Shown here piece after piece: positions 23,601 through 34,451 of a stretch of 64,000 nucleotides of DNA. Made by a program: the position numbers and the translations under genes. Location of the stretch: contig JBANAY010000004.1 in assembly GCA_037952775.1 (NCBI GenBank), forward strand, positions 4,898,001 to 4,962,000, given 5' to 3'. A model generated the notes under the pieces. It did not search any database and was not told the DNA's origin. It saw nothing but the letters and a program-made list of their open reading frames with translations. The number at the start of each line of letters is the position of its first letter. Position 1 is the stretch's first letter. Source of the DNA: Clonostachys chloroleuca. Its lineage: Eukaryota > Ascomycota > Sordariomycetes > Hypocreales > Bionectriaceae.

Positions 23601-23997
23601 GAGAGCTGACGGCGGACGGGGGGGTGAGTGAGTAAGAGCTTGAGGAGCAAGTCAGCCAAGCCAGGGCCGCATGCAACCACAGACAGGCTGGAAGAGTCGT
23701 ACAAACTAGCTGGGAGAAGGAGGTAAAGGTGTGAATGAGGACCGAGGCCCGAGACGAGGAAGCCACAGGACGCGTGGGGGATAGGCGAGGTGATGTAGTG
23801 ACGCCGGGGCAAAGGAGGAGGGCATAAACAAAGGTGAATCAAAGAAGCTCGAGCGAAGCAGGCGACGGTGGACGTCGGGAGATGGAAGCGGAAAGCAAGC
23901 AGGTGGGCTGGCCAGCGAAAGACAGGGCTGCCACAGGAGCGAGAGCACAAGAGAGACAAGTGTGTATGTATGTAGCAGAAGAAAGGAACGTACCCAT
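20680..23997 (-). CDS. GBP2: GBP2/HRB1-like shuttling SR/RRM mRNA-binding protein
   Basis: Gbp2/Hrb1-type proteins bind mRNA cotranscriptionally, monitor splicing and accompany export. Yeast Gbp2 also binds G-rich telomeric DNA. Ten exons: 23994-23997, 22951-22976, 22628-22298, 22194-22246, 22044-22051, 21892-21985, 21667-21828, 21542-21593, 21033-21475 and 20680-20964, summing to 1458 nt (485 residues) with all phases consistent. The first exon is just ATGG in a GCC-ATGG context before GTACGT, followed by a 1017-nt intron. It restores MADTSDTYRP. Residues about 11-52 are an RS domain (SRSPRRRSRSPGRSRRRS). RRM1 (RRVYVGNLSYDV, about residue 98) has SKGCGIVEY spanning an 8-nt exon. RRM2 is RQIYVANLPFNIGW (about 220). 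A Gly/Arg/Phe-rich linker follows, and RRM3 is EIIYVRNLPWSTSNDD with a methionine-ended C-terminus. The symbol could equally be HRB1. Confidence 0.9.
22052..22193 (-). other. GBP2 intron with A-rich tract, preceding an 8-nt exon
   Basis: This 142-nt intron of the RRM gene contains a 12-A run (plus strand, about 22117-22128). It precedes the 8-nt exon at 22044-22051, which is flanked by CTGTAG and GTAAGT. Confidence 0.7.
22977..23993 (-). promoter_or_regulatory. Long first intron of GBP2
   Basis: The 1017-nt intron directly follows the fourth base of the coding sequence. Donor GTACGT, acceptor GCCTAG. It is many times longer than the other introns in the window, so it may hold regulatory sequence. 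No conserved gene is seen in it. Confidence 0.7.
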
Positions 23998-24604
23998 GGC
24001 GACGGAGGTGTCTAACGGCCTCGTGGGGGAATCGGGATACGAAAAAGTTAATGATGTCGCGCCCCGGATCCAGGTCAGTTGCGCGCGCTGGTGATCTCAG
24101 TCGGTCCAGTGAGGGACAAGGACGCAGGCGGATGGTCGTGTCGCAACAACAGACAGAAAGGGAGTGACAGAGGTGAACCACAGCAGGTCAGTCAAGGTCA
24201 GACCAGAAACAGAAGCCAAGTCGGATCGGGATCAGACTGTATCCAGCAGCTAATGGGTGCGGCGCGCTGTCACAGCTCAGGTAGGTCGTTTGGTTGGGGT
24301 TGGGTGAAGAGACACCTCAGGCGACAGTGCGGCGAGGCAACACAGTGAGTAACAAGGTGAGCAGACAATGCAGCAGGGAGCTCCACGATTGGCCAGCGCA
24401 AAGTGGGCAAGGCTCACGAGCAAATATTTCACCAGCAACGGGACGGATGCCGCACGCAGAAGGCAGGCAGCTTAGTTGGGTGGGAGGTACCGTAGTAGGG
24501 ACTGGGAGGCACCTGCAGGCGAGTCGGGGCGTGCTTGGGCTTGCTGCTGGTGCGCGGCAGACGTCCGGATGGAGGGGTGCTGGGGACGGGGACGGGATGG
24601 GATA

Positions 24605-24635
24605 GGAGGAGAGGAGAGGAGAGGAGAGGAGAGGG
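24605..24635. repeat. (GAGAG)n microsatellite
   Basis: About six tandem copies of GAGAG/GGAGA form a purine tract in the GBP2 upstream region. Confidence 0.9.
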
Positions 24636-27600
24636 GCGCGCAATGCAAAGCCCGTGTCAATGCAAGAGAACACACACGGCAGAGGCCAGATTGTCACCTC
24701 ACTCAGTCGCAGCGCAGGCGCAGTGCAGTGCAGACGGGTCCCGGAGAATCGATGGTGTGGTGAGGTGAGGTGACCAAGAGGCAGAAAAGACGCGCACGCT
24801 GAGGCAGAGGCGCGCCTGGGGGAGGGGAATGGGCACCTCAGGCAGCGAATGAGCGGCGGAGCCTGCGGGCTGCAAAGGGTGGCAGAGGGTGCCAAAGGGG
24901 TGCCATAGGCCCCACCACCCCCTGTTGGTTGTCTCGCGTTGCTGCCAGGCCTTGGTCGTAGCAGCTGAGGGTACAGTAGTAGCGTCGCCGGCCAGGTACC
25001 CAAGTCCCTCGCAGCCAAGTCCGTGCTCGTACGAGAGCGCGCGACCGGCAGCAGCCATTGTGGTCCGCGGCACACTACAGTGCCTGCATTGCCAGGCGCC
25101 GCACCGTGTGTACAAGTCGTCACATTGAATGCACGCGCAATGGGGATTGGAAGCCTCAAAGCCGCATCCCTGGGCTCCAAGCCGATGACCAGGGTTTTGC
25201 AGGCTCTTCCCAGTCTCGATTCCGGTGCTAGCAGCTGCCAATGTCTGCTCCCTGGCATGCGGAATGGGAGATCCTTTTACGTAGCCCGTCTGCCGCTGCT
25301 CCCAGTTTTCCCACCGGCCTGTCCCCTTTGTTGCTGCGCTGATGGTGTGGTATGGTGCGTCTCAGTGCAGCGATTGCACCACGCACGCACAGGGCTACTC
25401 AAGCCACTAGGTAGCAGAGCTGCGTTAGTACGTCCTCACCTACCTCGCGAGAGAGTCATAGGACTGCCGAGTTGGGTAAGGAGCCATCAGGTAAGGCTTT
25501 CGCGTATAAGGCAGACTCTCACGCTGTCAGCATCATCTCCGGGCGGTAGGGGTGTCTCGGCCGGGAGCGCCCAACACCATCTCTGCTCTCGCGAGTGGCT
25601 TCATTGCAACCTGATATCCTCCAGCGCTCCATGCATTGCTTAAAAGCAAGCAATATACGAGCAATATACGTCTACCTCCCCTCCATCACCCTCTCGCACC
25701 GCGCAGAAATGGTCGGTCGGGTGTTTATCTCAATGCCACGGAGGATTAGTGACATGTAACTATGGCCCGGCCCAAGCCTCAGCCATTGCTTGCTTGCTTT
25801 TGCATGCCTTTTCAGCTGGCCGTTGAAAATCGATCTAACCTTAAACAACAATCCCGTTTGCCGGGAGGCTCCATCAGTTACGGAGATTTCCACAAACTCG
25901 AGAATTTGCATCCAATTAGAGGCGGCTGGCTGAGCTAGCTCCCTCACATCTTAAATCACCAGCCAGAACTTCTCATTGTATGTCCTGTCTGGACAAAAGG
26001 GTGCTGCAGTCCCACTGCCCCTCCCCCCCCCAAAAAGTGGGCTGCAACCTCTTAGCAAGGTGGGTGGATTTTTGGATGGGATGCCGATCCGACATCCAAG
26101 TTGATATAAACCGCCAGCAGCTGCTACTACCAGCCAGTTGAGCCAACAATGACGGCAGAGCGTGGTGTTTTACTATCGCCGCGGGTCTCAGATGCCTCGC
26201 GCCCAAAACGCCCCATGTGGTGTTAGCATTGGTCCAAAGCCTCGAGCCCCAGAGAATTTGACTTCGGAACCGCACGCCACACACGGTATTGCCAGGAGCA
26301 TATTACTGAGCCCGTCCTTGACATCAAATGCATTGTCAGCTCTGCGGGCGACAGAAAACCCTTGCCTTAATCTCCCAGGAGACCTTGCGGGTTCCGCGGG
26401 CGATCCACAAGTACATGCTCTGTGGCATGCACATCTCACGAATCACGGCACCAGGCCTCATGTCCACGTAAGTGGTTGCAGCTCGGTTGTTTCACAATAA
26501 ACCTGCTGGGTCGGCCAAGCCTGGGGTTTCGCAAGTTCCATCGTCATAATCAATACAAGCCGCAGAAAACCTGGCAGGCAGCCCTCTGTTGGTCCTTTCG
26601 GAGCATTATCTGCCCGCCAGATGATAAGCACTACTGTAAACCTGAAGGTCCCAACGGCTGGAGGGCCAGCCACTCCACGGCGACGGTAACGGCGAGCAAT
26701 ACCAGGCAGAAGAAACAGTCTGACCTACTTGGACTAACCGTTCAAGCAACCTGCCGCTTGCCTTTATCAGTGGCGCAAGCTCTGCAGGTGGATCGCCGAG
26801 TCCAATGCATCCAACGTGCTTGAATCACACAGCTGCCAAGTACAGACGCGCACACTAGGAGCAGCTAGAAGTATTGATCTATCCTTTCTGGGAGCGTCAT
26901 TGGGTCCCGGTTACCCCGGCTTTGTTTCGTAGGCCCTTGAGTGAGAGGCGCTTCTTTTGAAGGCCGAATTTCCACCGTCTCTTCTTCTTCCTCTCTGCCC
27001 TATTTAGTCTTCGGTCTCCTCTAGCAATTGTCCCAACATGAAGAGGATATATTGAAAGCAGCCAGAATCAAAAAAAAAAAAAATTTCACCAATATGGATC
27101 TATGCTTGGAGTGTAATGTGCACCTTAATCGATACCACAGCTCACTCTGCAGGCTTGATCAGAGCGACTATCTCCCATCCGGACCATCAAGAAACAAGGC
27201 TCGGTAACTACAACCGTCTCACTTTATGCCACGCTTCATGTGGCATGCACATGTGCCAGCCAAAAAGCCACGCCTGTTTCATCACTCCATCACACTCCTC
27301 ATCGAGTGCAATCCTATTGTCATCAATACGTCAACCTCCTGATAACGAGCCAGCCAGGAAAACGATAGGACTCGAAAAGGGGTCTGCTGGTAATCCTCAA
27401 CTCGTCAGCAGCGTTCCAGCGAGAGCTCCACAAGCACGGGCAGAGAAAATGCGTACATTGGCCTCCCAATCCAGCAACGGACGACGACCAGTCATAAGGA
27501 CAAGAACTGGTGGGCAGCTGTCCACCCTGCCGTTACACAGCATAACTTTGCGCGCATCCACTAACTCAGGTCTCCAATCAGCTTTGCTAACCAAGGATGC

Positions 27601-27888
27601 TCTTGCAGGCCGGATCCAGACCGGTGAGCGGACCCTGGCCCATTGATAGAGGGCTTTTACTGCTACAACTGTCCCGGTGGCTTCAGGTATCATCACTGCG
27701 GCGGTTTCCATTTTGCGGCAATTCCAGAGCGTCGTAGGGCAGCCGGCAGTTCAGGGAAGAATCTTCCCAGGCTGATCTCTACGATGGAGGGCCGGCTACG
27801 GGCACTTTGCAGTGCAATATCCGTCCCGTCCGTACAGATCCTGGATTGACAGGGAGAGCCGTAGTTTTCTCGTAGCGATCAGCACCCG

Positions 27889-27913
27889 GCACTCAGCACT
27901 CAGCACTCAGCAC
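27889..27913. repeat. CAGCACT heptamer tandem repeat
   Basis: Three to four head-to-tail copies of the heptamer CAGCACT (GCACTCA in other phase) occur in non-coding DNA. Confidence 0.85.
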
Positions 27914-29162
27914 ATCCACCAGCACTGGAAAAAAGTAAATTAGCAAGTTTTTCTCCTCCAGCTGGTTTTTGTCAGGGTCGTCAGCCAATAGGACGCCCAG
28001 GAGCATGTACGGCCATGCATGCATATTCACAGCACATATGTACGTATGACTGCACAAGCACGCCACCAGGGACTCCTGATGACAGCAGGCAGATATTGGC
28101 CTCTTCCCTCCTTCGCTTCCCCGATGGAGGAAACTGGCACATTGCTCTAAGACAAACCCGCCTGTTTGAGCCTTAGTGGGTGATCGGTTCCTACAACCCG
28201 GCAGAGAGAGGGGAAGCCCGGCATACGGAGCCGTCTCCTCCTTGCTTGCTGGGGCTCCTGCTACCTAATACGTCGGCAAAGAGAGGGGTCGAGAAGCCAT
28301 TCAAAGGTTTCGCATGTCTGGGGATTCCTCAGCACATGGAGCAAGCAGGAAGGTAGCCACGACGACGCAGCGACGGCCTGCATGCTACGTGGACGGGCTA
28401 CCCGAGGAAGAGGGCTATCCGAAACTCAGGTGGGCTTGGCTCCATGTAGGCGTTGTCAATGGATTCAAGACATGCATGCAGTTGACCAAGTGGTCACCCA
28501 CCGCCAAAAACCCAAACACAAGGCTGTGGTGTGTCTCTCTACCTGTGTAGGTGGCCTACGCCGCCCGGGGAAGACGCCGTTGGTGATCAAGGCTGGGCAC
28601 TTTGCCATTCAATGGTTCCCTCATGCATAACATCACATCAAACTGGGCCAATCAATCACAGTAAGCACTCCATTCTTTGGGCGCGTAATATGAAAACTCC
28701 ATCCCGCCTCAATACTCGCCATTCCGCTTACACAAAGTTGGGTCTGTCTCTTCTCAGCACGCAGCGAGAGGCTCATAGATCCACCCCCACATGGGTGGAG
28801 CGGCAGCCCGAAGGAAAGGTACCTGTCCATCTGCTGCGAGATACCTGCTAGTACCAACCTGGCAAGTGATGGGCCCTCGCCCAGATGCCCCTCCAACAAG
28901 TAGTGCCATGTACCTGCTGAAATCCATCGCGTTCTGTGTGGGTACCTGCAAATGTACCTAGAATTTCTTACATAGGATTTTGAAGCGGCTCTACTACCGT
29001 TGAGCAAAACCACGGCTGCCATCGTCACACACCCTCACTCGATAAGATCGGCCGTCCACTCACGCCAAGGCAGACAGCACCTTGGGCCCCGATCACCTCT
29101 CCCCGCCCTCGATCAGCACGCCGTCCAACTGCCCCTCCAACCACCCTCCGCCAGCCCTCTCA

Positions 29163-30024
29163 ATGGCTTGCCCAACCTCAGCCCGAGCAGCCTTGAGGGC
29201 TTCCATCAGACCACTCCGTACCGTCACTGCCTCAACCACCTCGTCCCTCTACCGCCGCCCCTACCACTCCTACGACCACCCGCCGCCCCCGGGTCCCTTC
29301 GGCGCCACTGAGACGGCAATCCTCGCCGCCGCCTACAAGCACGTCCCCGAACATGGCTTCACCCAGACCGCCCTGACCCACGGCGCCCGCGACGCCGGCC
29401 TCCCCGACATCAGCCCCAGCGTCCTCACCAACGGACCCTTCACCCTCATCAAGTACCACCTCGTCACCCAGCGCCAGGCCCTCGCCGAGCGCAGCCACCA
29501 GCTGTTCGAGCGCGACGACGCCCCCGCCGGCGTGGGAGGCAAGGTCGCCGCCCTGACCTGGGAGCGCCTCCTCGCGAACAAGGACATCATCCACAGATGG
29601 CAAGAGGTGAGAAAGAGCCAAAACCGCTCCTCCGCCCTGATAAACCCACCAGGAGGAGCAGATATAGCTAACAGCGGTCTTCCTACCAAAGGCATTGGCC
29701 GTCATGGCGCAGCCCAGCTACGTCCCCGAGTCGATCAAGGAGCTTGCCGCCCTGTCTGACGAGATCTGGTTCCTCGCCGGCGACACCGCCGTCGACCCCT
29801 CGTGGTACACGAAGCGCGCCACCCTGTCCATGGTCTACACCACCACCGAGCTGTTCATGACCAACGACCACTCCCCCGACTACGTCGAGACGGGCAAGTT
29901 CCTGACCCGCCGCCTCGACGAGGTCAAGTCCGTCGGCGGCGCCCTAGGCAACATCGGCCAGTGGGTTGGCTTCACCGCCAACGCCGGCATCAACATCCTG
30001 AGGAGCAAGGGAGTCCGGATATGA
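29163..30024 (+). CDS. COQ9: COQ9, ubiquinone biosynthesis lipid-binding protein
   Basis: Coq9 is a matrix-side, TetR-fold lipid-binding protein that supports Coq7 in the last hydroxylation of coenzyme Q synthesis. Two exons: 29163-29606 and 29692-30024, 258 residues. The intron (85 nt) has GTGAGA, a GCTAACAG branch site and CCAAAG. The N-terminus from ATG 29163 (MACPTSARAALRASIRPLRT) is rich in Arg/Ser/Ala and looks like a mitochondrial presequence. An in-frame ATG at 29082 is possible but would add a proline-rich leader. Family blocks seen: ETAILAAAYKHVPEHGFTQ, LVTQRQALAERSHQLFE, WQEALAVMAQPSYVPES, DEIWFLAGDTAVDPSWYTKR and the amphipathic membrane-binding end LGNIGQWVGFTANAGINIL. Confidence 0.94.
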
Positions 30025-30333
30025 TATGATGAGCTGTGCTGCACAGTCATGCCCCCGCTCCCATTCATATATGTAGCATAATTGTAAGACCTTTGTATCA
30101 TTACTCACTACAGGATTTCCCACATCTGCCAGTTTTGTATTCCCATAGGCGCCCACCTTGAAAACCAACCAAGGCTATATGAACCCGACATGAGAAAAGA
30201 CCCCATGTACCAAATAAATGCCGTTCCTGAAACTCCCTGCTTGTCGTTACTCTTGTACAAATCACACTTTTTTTCCCTTCCTAGTAGATTCCAATAATAC
30301 CCGTCAAAGAAATCAAAACAAAGACAATCGCCA

Positions 30334-33300
30334 TTATTCTGCCATCATATCAGGAAGAGTCCGTTGCCGAGGATCCGTAAGTCTGAGTTAGATTGTTAAC
30401 TTGATACTCTTTCAGCTCTCATCGGAATGCGTCGGAAATACCTGATAATCTTGACATCGGCAGCCAAGCTTGCGCGACCCTCGATCGCATTGGGGGTAAT
30501 GAGAATATACTGCCGTGATACCGCACGGCGAGCAACATCCACCTATATAAACTATGTCAGCCTGCTCGCTCATTCTGGCTGAAGAGAGGTGAAGGGGGTC
30601 AAACTTACCAGCATGTTGGTACTGATGCTACGGTTCACATTGTCCATGAAGACGTCGAACTCGTCCAGGCATCGAATGGGCGACCCAATCGCTTCCCAGA
30701 TGGAGAGCAGCATGCAGATAGATGAGAAAGACTTCTCACCTCCAGATAGGGTCTTGGTGCTCCGGGCAGATGCGACCTTCTTCGTCTCGTCTGGCTCGAC
30801 ACTGACCGACACCTTCTTCGATTTATGGTTGAGTTCTATTTTCCCACGGTAGCCACGCTCGCTGAGGAGATAGGTGAACTGGATTCGGACTCGAGCACTG
30901 ATTTGGCGCTGGAACTGGCGCCATAGATTCAAACGTTCCCGGATTGAATGCTTCAGAGTCGATATCGTTTCGTCCACCTCCCTGATCTCTTTTGTTGCGT
31001 CCTCGTACTTCTTCGTGGCTGCGGCCGACCGCTCATAGATTTGTTCATCCGTAGCCCCGAGACGTTTTGCCCGCTGATCCAGTTGCTCTCGCAGCTTTAC
31101 GTACTTGCGTTCCATGCTCTGGAACGTCTCACCTTCCGGGATCAGCACACGGGTTGGAGAAACCTGCTCTGCCGACTGCGTGAAGTTCCTGACCATCTCC
31201 CGCTGCTGCTCGATTCTGTCCGCCACACGTGGCCGCTCAGCCTGGTCGATTTCGAGACTCTCAAATGCCTGATTCTTCTTTCCCAGCGCAATGCGTCGCA
31301 GGTCATGAAAGCTCTTGAGCTTCTTCTCAGCTTTGTCAACTTTGCCCTGGTACTCGTCCCGTATTCTCTGCTCCTCCGTCAGCTTCTCCTTGGCCTTTTT
31401 GGCCTTGTCCTGCATATCCGACTTCGCCACCTTGATAGACCCGTACTGGTTGCCCAGGCCCTCGATTTCGTTTTCTTTGGTTGTCAAATCCTCTCGCAAC
31501 TGTACAAGACGGCCGTCAACACCTTCAAAGGCGTCCAGGTCGATCTGAATTCTCTGAACCTCGGCCTGGACCTTGCGGATTTCGATTTCCAGCTTTTTCA
31601 GCTGACCTCTACTTCCTTGCTCAACTCTTCTGGCTTCCTGGAGTTCGTTAGACGCGGCCTTAAGTTGCCTTTCGAGCTCTCGCATTTCAGTTCCCAGTTG
31701 TTTCATGTGTTCCTGGAGCACCAGAATATGATTACCGGTATCGGTCCGCATCCTCTTGCGATCTGTCGCAGGTGGTACTGGGCTTGTGCTAGTATTGCCA
31801 TTGCGGTTGGTAAGCCTGAGACCAAAACCGCGCTTCCCCTGGCCATCATGAAAACACATGCAGGCATTGACATTTCGTGGTGGGACATCAGCATCGACCA
31901 TGACTTTTTCGGCCTCAACTCGGCTTTTGATCAAGATGATCTTCTCGATTTGAAAACTGATGATCATCTGAGTTCTGACCAATTCATTGTCAAACTCCAA
32001 GAGGCGCAAAATGGTAGTGTACTTTTCATCGGGCTCCTGTCTCGAAGTGTCGATTCGACCACTGTAAGCGATGTAGATTGGCGGTGGTTTTGGGATCCGG
32101 ATCCGTTTCATGAGATTCAAAAGCTTCTGCTGGTCTTGTTTGCTGCGGACCACGAATGCGTTCAGGGCTTCACCAAATGTCCTCTCCAAGATGCCAGACC
32201 ATTCGGGGTCGAGTAATCTTATGTGAGCGCCCATAGGTCCGATCGGCTTGTGCTCGAATGAGTTGTCTTCCTCTATAGCCATGACGAGATCGCGTGTTTT
32301 ATTGTCGTATCCATCTAAAGCTGATCCCGTACTTTGCTTGACTTCTTGGATATTTTTCTGGGCTTGGAGAGTTTCTTTGCGCTTCAACTCTTTGGCTCTC
32401 GAAACAGTCTCGTATTCTGCTTGAGCCTTCTCAAGCCTTGATTCTTCCTCGGGCTTTCCGCCGAGCAACTCTTCTTGCTTTTTGATCAAGTCCTTTTCTT
32501 TGGAGAGTGCGTCGGCCAATTCAGAATCCTTTTGTGCCCTTTCAGGACCTGTTGATTCTGCAAGCCGTTTCTCCTCCTTCTCAATGTCTTCTTGGATAGT
32601 TTTCAGCTCGGATGTCGCATTTTTCATGCGAGCGTACGCATCTCTTTCCTCTCGGTTCAGGTCGGTCAGGTCTTTCTTTGCGCTTGCGTAGTCAGCCTCT
32701 GCGGTTGCAATTCTATCCTCGAACCCCTCCCGCTCCTGGTCAAGCTCCTCTCTCGACTGTTGGTGCTCCTGCAGCTTCTGGTCCAGAGATTCCAGGGCTT
32801 CTGTCATTTGTGCGCAAGTCTCCTGGCGTTCCGCAATGCGTTTGTCATGGTCCTCGAGGGCCTTTTCTCTCTTTTCTAATTCTGTTTCCTGCTCTATAAC
32901 CTGACTCCATGCCAGCTGGCGTCGGTAATGACGGGCTTTGTCGCGGAGGGTATTATTCTTCTGGGCAGTCTCAGCAAGTCGCCTAGCACTCTCCATCTCC
33001 TTCTTGACGGAACCGATTCGCTCGTTCAAATCGTCGCGGAGGATCTCGGTCTTGTCCAGTGTGTCCTGCGACATCTTGTAATCGTTATCGAGCTGTTCCA
33101 GCTGAACTCCGGCGACGAAGAACTTGTATTTCTGCGCTGGCGATGACGAGTTGAGAAACTGCCTGGCATTATCCTGGGATAGCACAATCAATGGGTTCCC
33201 AATTTGCAGGGTATACCACTCAGAGATCTCGTCGACTTCCTGCTTCTTGGTAGAAACAATGCCGCCGGCCGAGTTCTTGATCTTGAAACCGCTAGAACCG

Positions 33301-33982
33301 GTGCTCGAGAAGTGTCGTTCAACCACGATCGAGTCGCCGTAGAGGTCTGGCTGGTAGGCGTCACTGCCGCAGTTCTTGATCTTGACCACCAGCCGAGCTT
33401 TGTCACGACCTTCCTTCACGAACGATCTCAAGCTCCCGCCACGATTTGTATCGCTTGCTTTGCCTCCGAGACAGAGTGTCAGGGCTGTGAGAACTGCACT
33501 CTTGCCACTACCGTTCTCTCCAACGATGAAGTTGAGAAGGGGGCCGAGCTCCACATGAAGTCTGTCGTGACACATGAAATTGAAACATGTAATGCTCTCG
33601 ATAATCCCACTCTCGGCAGCGACATTGTTCCCGACCTTTCTCATTCTCTGGGACAGCTTTCTGGCAGCTTCGTGGTCGTCTTCTTCGATGTTGTCCAGGT
33701 GCTTGAACCCACCGTCTCGCATTATCTCGTATTGGCTTTGAGGGGGGGGCGCCAGGTGGGCGGGTGCGACATTGTCATCATCGTCCGAATCTGAGGTTTC
33801 TGGGGGTAGCGAGCTCTCGTCTACGACGTCGGACACGCGCACTCGTTTTCTCTGTTTGACGAATGTGAGCAGGCAGCAAAATGGACGTCTGGAATCCCCC
33901 TTACAGCATCAGAGGTGCGCAAGGCTCCCGCCTCACTGGACTCCCCGGCTTCATCCCGCAGGGCGCGTTTGCGAGGAGCCAT
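30334..33982 (-). CDS. SMC6: SMC6, SMC5/6 complex ATPase
   Basis: Smc6 pairs with Smc5 in the SMC5/6 complex, which works in recombinational repair and replication-fork stability. Four exons: 33905-33982, 30609-33851, 30442-30542 and 30334-30382, in total 3471 nt and 1156 residues, the normal size. The start MAPRKRALRDEAGES is followed by the basic RKRVRVSDVV. The N-terminal head has FNFMCHDRLHVELG and Walker A GENGSGKSAVLTAL. Two long coiled coils flank a hinge around GPMGAHIRLLDPEWSGILE. The C-terminal head has the ABC signature LSGGEKSFSSICML and Walker B RCLDEFDVFMDNVNR. The last two exons supply ISTNMLVDVARRA, QYILITPNAIE and the PRQRTLPDMM end. Reading through the first of these introns would give a false stop near 30570. 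It is divergent from the ECD-family gene and convergent with COQ9. Confidence 0.95.
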
Positions 33983-34451
33983 GGTATTCTCCTTGTCTAA
34001 TACTCTTCCAGTGTATCTAGTTGCTATACGATAGACTAGGGCGGCGGCATCCTATAGAATGGTGGACAGACATGGATATGCAGATCTGGTTGCTAGTGAG
34101 GCGCGTCGAGGGGTCAATTGCGCACAAAGCACTTACACAACGCGACGTGACGGCCTGATGTGGGGCCTCCACTAAAGGCGCTGATCTTCCTTCCTCCGCT
34201 GCCTGGCCAATTAGGGTAGGAACGATCCAGCAAGTGCTCTTATTCAGGCACCCTACCCTACACCTCTTGAAAATCTTCCGAGCGGTCTCCCACACTTGTA
34301 GGACAATCTCACTTTTCATAGCCTGGTTCTTTAATATCGAGGCCATTCGTCGGATAATAGAGTTTCACTCCTTTTCTTTCTTTGTATCAAGTGTAGACTC
34401 CGCTCTAAACTTGTCTGTGGCAAAATCGAGCTACCTCTAGAAAACCACGTC
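33983..34451. promoter_or_regulatory. Shared divergent promoter region, SMC6/ECD-family gene
   Basis: 469 bp lie between the two start codons. Both promoters must be here. No specific element is assigned. Confidence 0.5.

Larger units (their letters stand above)
23998..29162. other. 5.2-kb intergenic region between divergent GBP2 and COQ9
   Basis: No protein family is recognised on either strand. The left 1.7 kb is G+C-rich and yields long but low-complexity frames (Pro/Ser/Leu/Arg-rich) on both strands, which is a composition effect. It holds a (GAGAG)n tract (24605-24635), a CAGCACT tandem repeat (27889-27913), a 10-C run near 26022-26031 and several GGTACCT motifs near 28820-28960. A long non-coding RNA or a spliced small gene cannot be excluded by eye. 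Confidence 0.45.

Noticed and set aside
24317..25643. Long open frames on both strands in G+C-rich DNA (up to about 310 codons)
   Set aside because: They overlap each other on both strands, are Pro/Ser/Arg/Leu-rich, lack any domain and have no supporting splice structure. Composition alone explains them.
30948..32216. 422-codon plus-strand frame opposite SMC6
   Set aside because: It is antisense to the Smc6 coiled coil and mirrors its codon pattern. No independent family resemblance.
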